Assembly (NCBI GenBank): GCA_946481195.1
Contig: CAMLNG010000151.1
Location: 1 to 8,237, forward strand
Reading direction: 5' to 3'
DNA from: an uncultured Chromatiaceae bacterium
GTDB taxonomy: Bacteria; Pseudomonadota; Gammaproteobacteria; Enterobacterales; Alteromonadaceae
DNA: 8,237 nucleotides
Below, piece after piece: positions 6,752-8,237 of the stretch (the first letter of the stretch is position 1; every line of letters begins with the position of its first letter). The position numbers were made by a program, and so were the translations under genes. Below the pieces are notes generated by a model. That model was not told the DNA's origin. It saw only the letters and a program-made list of their open reading frames with translations, and did no database searches.

Positions 6752-7585
6752 ATGTTCAGAACAATATTTAAAAATCAGCAGGCAGAACTTCGAAACGGCT
6801 GGTGGATCGCCATCTTTTTTCTGCTGCTGGCGGTGGGGTTGTTGCCGCTTTTGCTGCTCAGTCAAAGTCAGGGGTTTAGCCTGGAACCCTGGATGCAGGC
6901 GTTGCTGGTGCTGGTGGTGTCGCTGTTGTGCCAGCGTTTATATGGCAGACCGCAGGCGCAGCTGTTTGGCGCATTGAACCGGCATTGGTTGCAACAGCTG
7001 TTGCTTGGCCTGCTGCTCGGTGCCGGTTTAATGGCAATCCCGGCTTTGTTACTCACTCTGCTTGGGCAAATCAGCTGGCAGTGGCAGGGCCTGACGCCTG
7101 CGGCATTCACGGCGGCAGTGCTGTTGTTTGTCGGGGTGGCGGTGACCGAAGAGCTGACCTTCCGTGGTTTTATGTTTCAGCGTCTGATTGACGGTGTGGG
7201 CAGTGCGGCGGCACAGCTGTTGATGGCGGCTTATTTTGTGCTGAATCATGCTGGCGCACTCAAACAAGGTGACAGCTGGAACTATCTGGCCCTGGTGAAT
7301 ATTTTTATCGCCTCAATCATGTTTGGTCTGGCCTATCTGCGTACCAAAAGCCTGGCGCTACCGATTGGCCTGCATTTGATGGCGAATTTCACCCAAGGCA
7401 CTTTATTGGGGTTTGGTGTGTCGGGCTCAACCGAGACCGGGATGCTCCATCCGGTATCAGCTGCTGGTAGCCCGGACTGGCTGACCGGCGGCAGTTTTGG
7501 TCTGGAAGCCAGTGTACCGGGCCTGGTGGCTGTAATAGCGCTGTGCTGGTGGTTATGGCGCTGGCGCGGGACTAGTGCATACTGA
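6752..7585 (+). CDS. CPBP (Abi) family intramembrane glutamic protease
   Basis: A 277-residue multi-pass membrane protein of the CPBP family, relatives of eukaryotic Rce1 that cleave proteins within the membrane or act as membrane-bound processing factors. Its motifs are visible in order: EELTFRG (133-139) with Glu133, Glu134 and Arg138; FVLNH (162-166) with Phe162 and His166; and HLMAN (208-212) with His208 and Asn212. About seven to eight hydrophobic helices are present, the first at 17-36 and the last at 254-270. A GVSGSTETG...LTGGSFGLEAS loop near 222-253 resembles that of other bacterial members. The start at 6752 has GGAG five bases upstream; an ATG at 6626 would add 42 polar residues without support. 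The substrate is unknown. The family includes immunity and maturation proteins of bacteriocins, but no such genes are near, so a housekeeping role is as likely. Confidence 0.88.
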   Translation: MFRTIFKNQQAELRNGWWIAIFFLLLAVGLLPLLLLSQSQGFSLEPWMQALLVLVVSLLCQRLYGRPQAQLFGALNRHWLQQLLLGLLLGAGLMAIPALLLTLLGQISWQWQGLTPAAFTAAVLLFVGVAVTEELTFRGFMFQRLIDGVGSAAAQLLMAAYFVLNHAGALKQGDSWNYLALVNIFIASIMFGLAYLRTKSLALPIGLHLMANFTQGTLLGFGVSGSTETGMLHPVSAAGSPDWLTGGSFGLEASVPGLVAVIALCWWLWRWRGTSAY

Positions 7586-7598
7586 GCCCGCGCTTGTT

Positions 7599-7626
7599 GC
7601 CGCAATAAACCCTTTATTGTTTCGGC
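7599..7626. terminator. weak bidirectional stem-loop between convergent genes
   Basis: CAATAAA-CCC-TTTATTG (7603-7619) forms a seven-pair AT-rich stem, extended by GCCG/CGGC (7599-7602 with 7623-7626) with a three-base TTT bulge. It lies between the stop of the CPBP gene and the end of the NTF2-like gene and includes the stop codon of the latter. The stem is poor in GC pairs and no long T-run follows on either strand, so its strength as a terminator is doubtful. Confidence 0.3.
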
Positions 7627-8144
7627 GCCGGGATGCCGGTGAACTGCGTGGACACCAGCTGCCAGCGGCCCTGTTGTAAGGCGCTGACAAACTGCACGCG
7701 CATACTGCGGCTGTGAGGCGTACCGTCAAAGTTATAAGTAAGTTTTGCAGTGCTGACAACCAGCTGGTCCGCGTAAGTCCGGCTGCTGAATTCGCTCAGG
7801 CTGGCTGTGACCGGCGGGGCTTTGGCTTTTGCCGCCGCGGGATAAAAACTGATCACTTTTGCTCTGGCGTCTACTTCACCCACCGGCGAAATTTCCTGAA
7901 AGTCGGCGGCCAGAATTTGCTGCAGCAAGGCCTGATCAAAACCTGACGTCGCATCGACATATTGCTGTGCCAGCCTTGCCGCGGCCGCAGCTGGCAGTTC
8001 TGTTTGCGCCTGTTCTGCAGGCATAGTCGCAGCCAGCGCGTTGCCGCTAACAATGGCCGCAAAGCAGATACCCGCGAACAACGTCACGGCGACAACCGGA
8101 TTGTGGCGGGTATGGCGTGAAAAAGCAGGGATAAACAAAGACAT
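7614..8144 (-). CDS. exported NTF2/SnoaL-like (DUF4440-type) protein
   Basis: A 176-residue protein with a signal peptide and one NTF2-like cone-shaped domain. Residues 1-38 carry His/Arg near the start, a hydrophobic stretch (17-33) and an ALA cleavage site (38/39). Residues 55-170 match the DUF4440/SnoaL-like pattern: an opening helix, ILAADFQEISPVGEVDARAKVISF (77-100), then strands ending in RVQFVSALQQGRWQLVSTQFT (149-169). The fold often binds a small ligand or catalyses simple reactions, but no catalytic residues can be assigned, and many exported members have no known role. The start at 8144 has GGAG six bases upstream; the ATG at 8162 adds only six residues and lacks a ribosome binding site. 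It is convergent with the CPBP gene, 28 bases apart. Confidence 0.8.
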   Translation of the reverse strand: MSLFIPAFSRHTRHNPVVAVTLFAGICFAAIVSGNALAATMPAEQAQTELPAAAAARLAQQYVDATSGFDQALLQQILAADFQEISPVGEVDARAKVISFYPAAAKAKAPPVTASLSEFSSRTYADQLVVSTAKLTYNFDGTPHSRSMRVQFVSALQQGRWQLVSTQFTGIPAPKQ

Positions 8145-8191
8145 CTGAGGCTCCTGTATCAAGTTGAAGCCCAGATGTTGCGTGAAGCTGC

Positions 8192-8218
8192 AACGGCTTG
8201 CCAGTTCACAAGGGTTAC
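8192..8218 (-). promoter_or_regulatory. possible ECF-sigma-type promoter for the NTF2-like gene
   Basis: The minus strand has GTAACC (8213-8218), a 17-base spacer and CGTT (8192-8195), resembling the AAC and CGT elements of promoters read by extracytoplasmic-function sigma factors. It lies 48 bases before the start codon. No good sigma70 pair is seen in the 75 or so bases left in the window, but the true promoter may lie beyond the edge. Short motifs like these occur by chance. Confidence 0.25.
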
Positions 8219-8237
8219 AGAATATGCCGGCTGTTAC

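Noticed and set aside
6752..7585. CPBP (Abi) protein as part of a phage-defence or bacteriocin system
   Set aside because: Only the family name suggests it. There is no toxin, leader peptide, restriction, phage or mobile gene nearby.

Overview
The window looks like ordinary chromosome from a GC-moderate gammaproteobacterium. The first 137 bases encode the start of a guanylate kinase very close to the enterobacterial type ([11 protein letters not shown]-loop and SVSHTTRxPRP GMP-binding segment). The proteins are rich in Gln and Leu, and the genes use GGAG-type ribosome binding sites and sigma70-like promoters. An Alteromonadales-type genus such as Rheinheimera or Alishewanella would fit, but that is an inference from protein style and not a proof. 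I see no rRNA, tRNA, CRISPR array, insertion sequence, integrase or phage gene. No gap between genes exceeds about 140 bases.

Layout. (1) 1-137, minus: 5' part of gmk, running off the left edge, with its promoter in the gap to the next gene. (2) 244-1458, minus, and 1564-2508, plus: a divergent pair, a 12-helix MFS transporter and a LysR-type regulator, sharing a 105-bp control region with a T-N11-A dyad. (3) 2521-6616, minus: four genes in a row, transcribed from right to left. They are a MaoC-type hotdog hydratase, an exported S9 (prolyl oligopeptidase family) serine peptidase whose start overlaps the MaoC stop, an unrecognised exported Gln-rich four-cysteine protein, and a DUF4442 hotdog thioesterase-like protein. 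The last has its own promoter-like sequence with an inverted repeat between the -35 and -10 boxes. (4) 6752-7585, plus: a CPBP (Abi) family membrane protease, divergent from the MaoC gene. (5) 7614-8144, minus: an exported NTF2/SnoaL-like (DUF4440-type) protein, convergent with the CPBP gene.

How the genes may work together. The MFS/LysR pair is the common arrangement in which a LysR protein controls the neighbouring exporter and itself. The MaoC and S9 genes are probably translationally coupled by an 11-base overlap, although one protein should be cytoplasmic and act on acyl-CoA while the other is exported and cuts peptides. The link to the two genes downstream is looser (gaps of 78 and 63 bases, with a separate promoter candidate for the last).

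I did not find a convincing new multi-gene system. The points most worth a second look are the operator-like repeat before the DUF4442 gene, the MaoC/peptidase coupling, the unknown four-cysteine exported protein, and the compact control regions before gmk and lysR.
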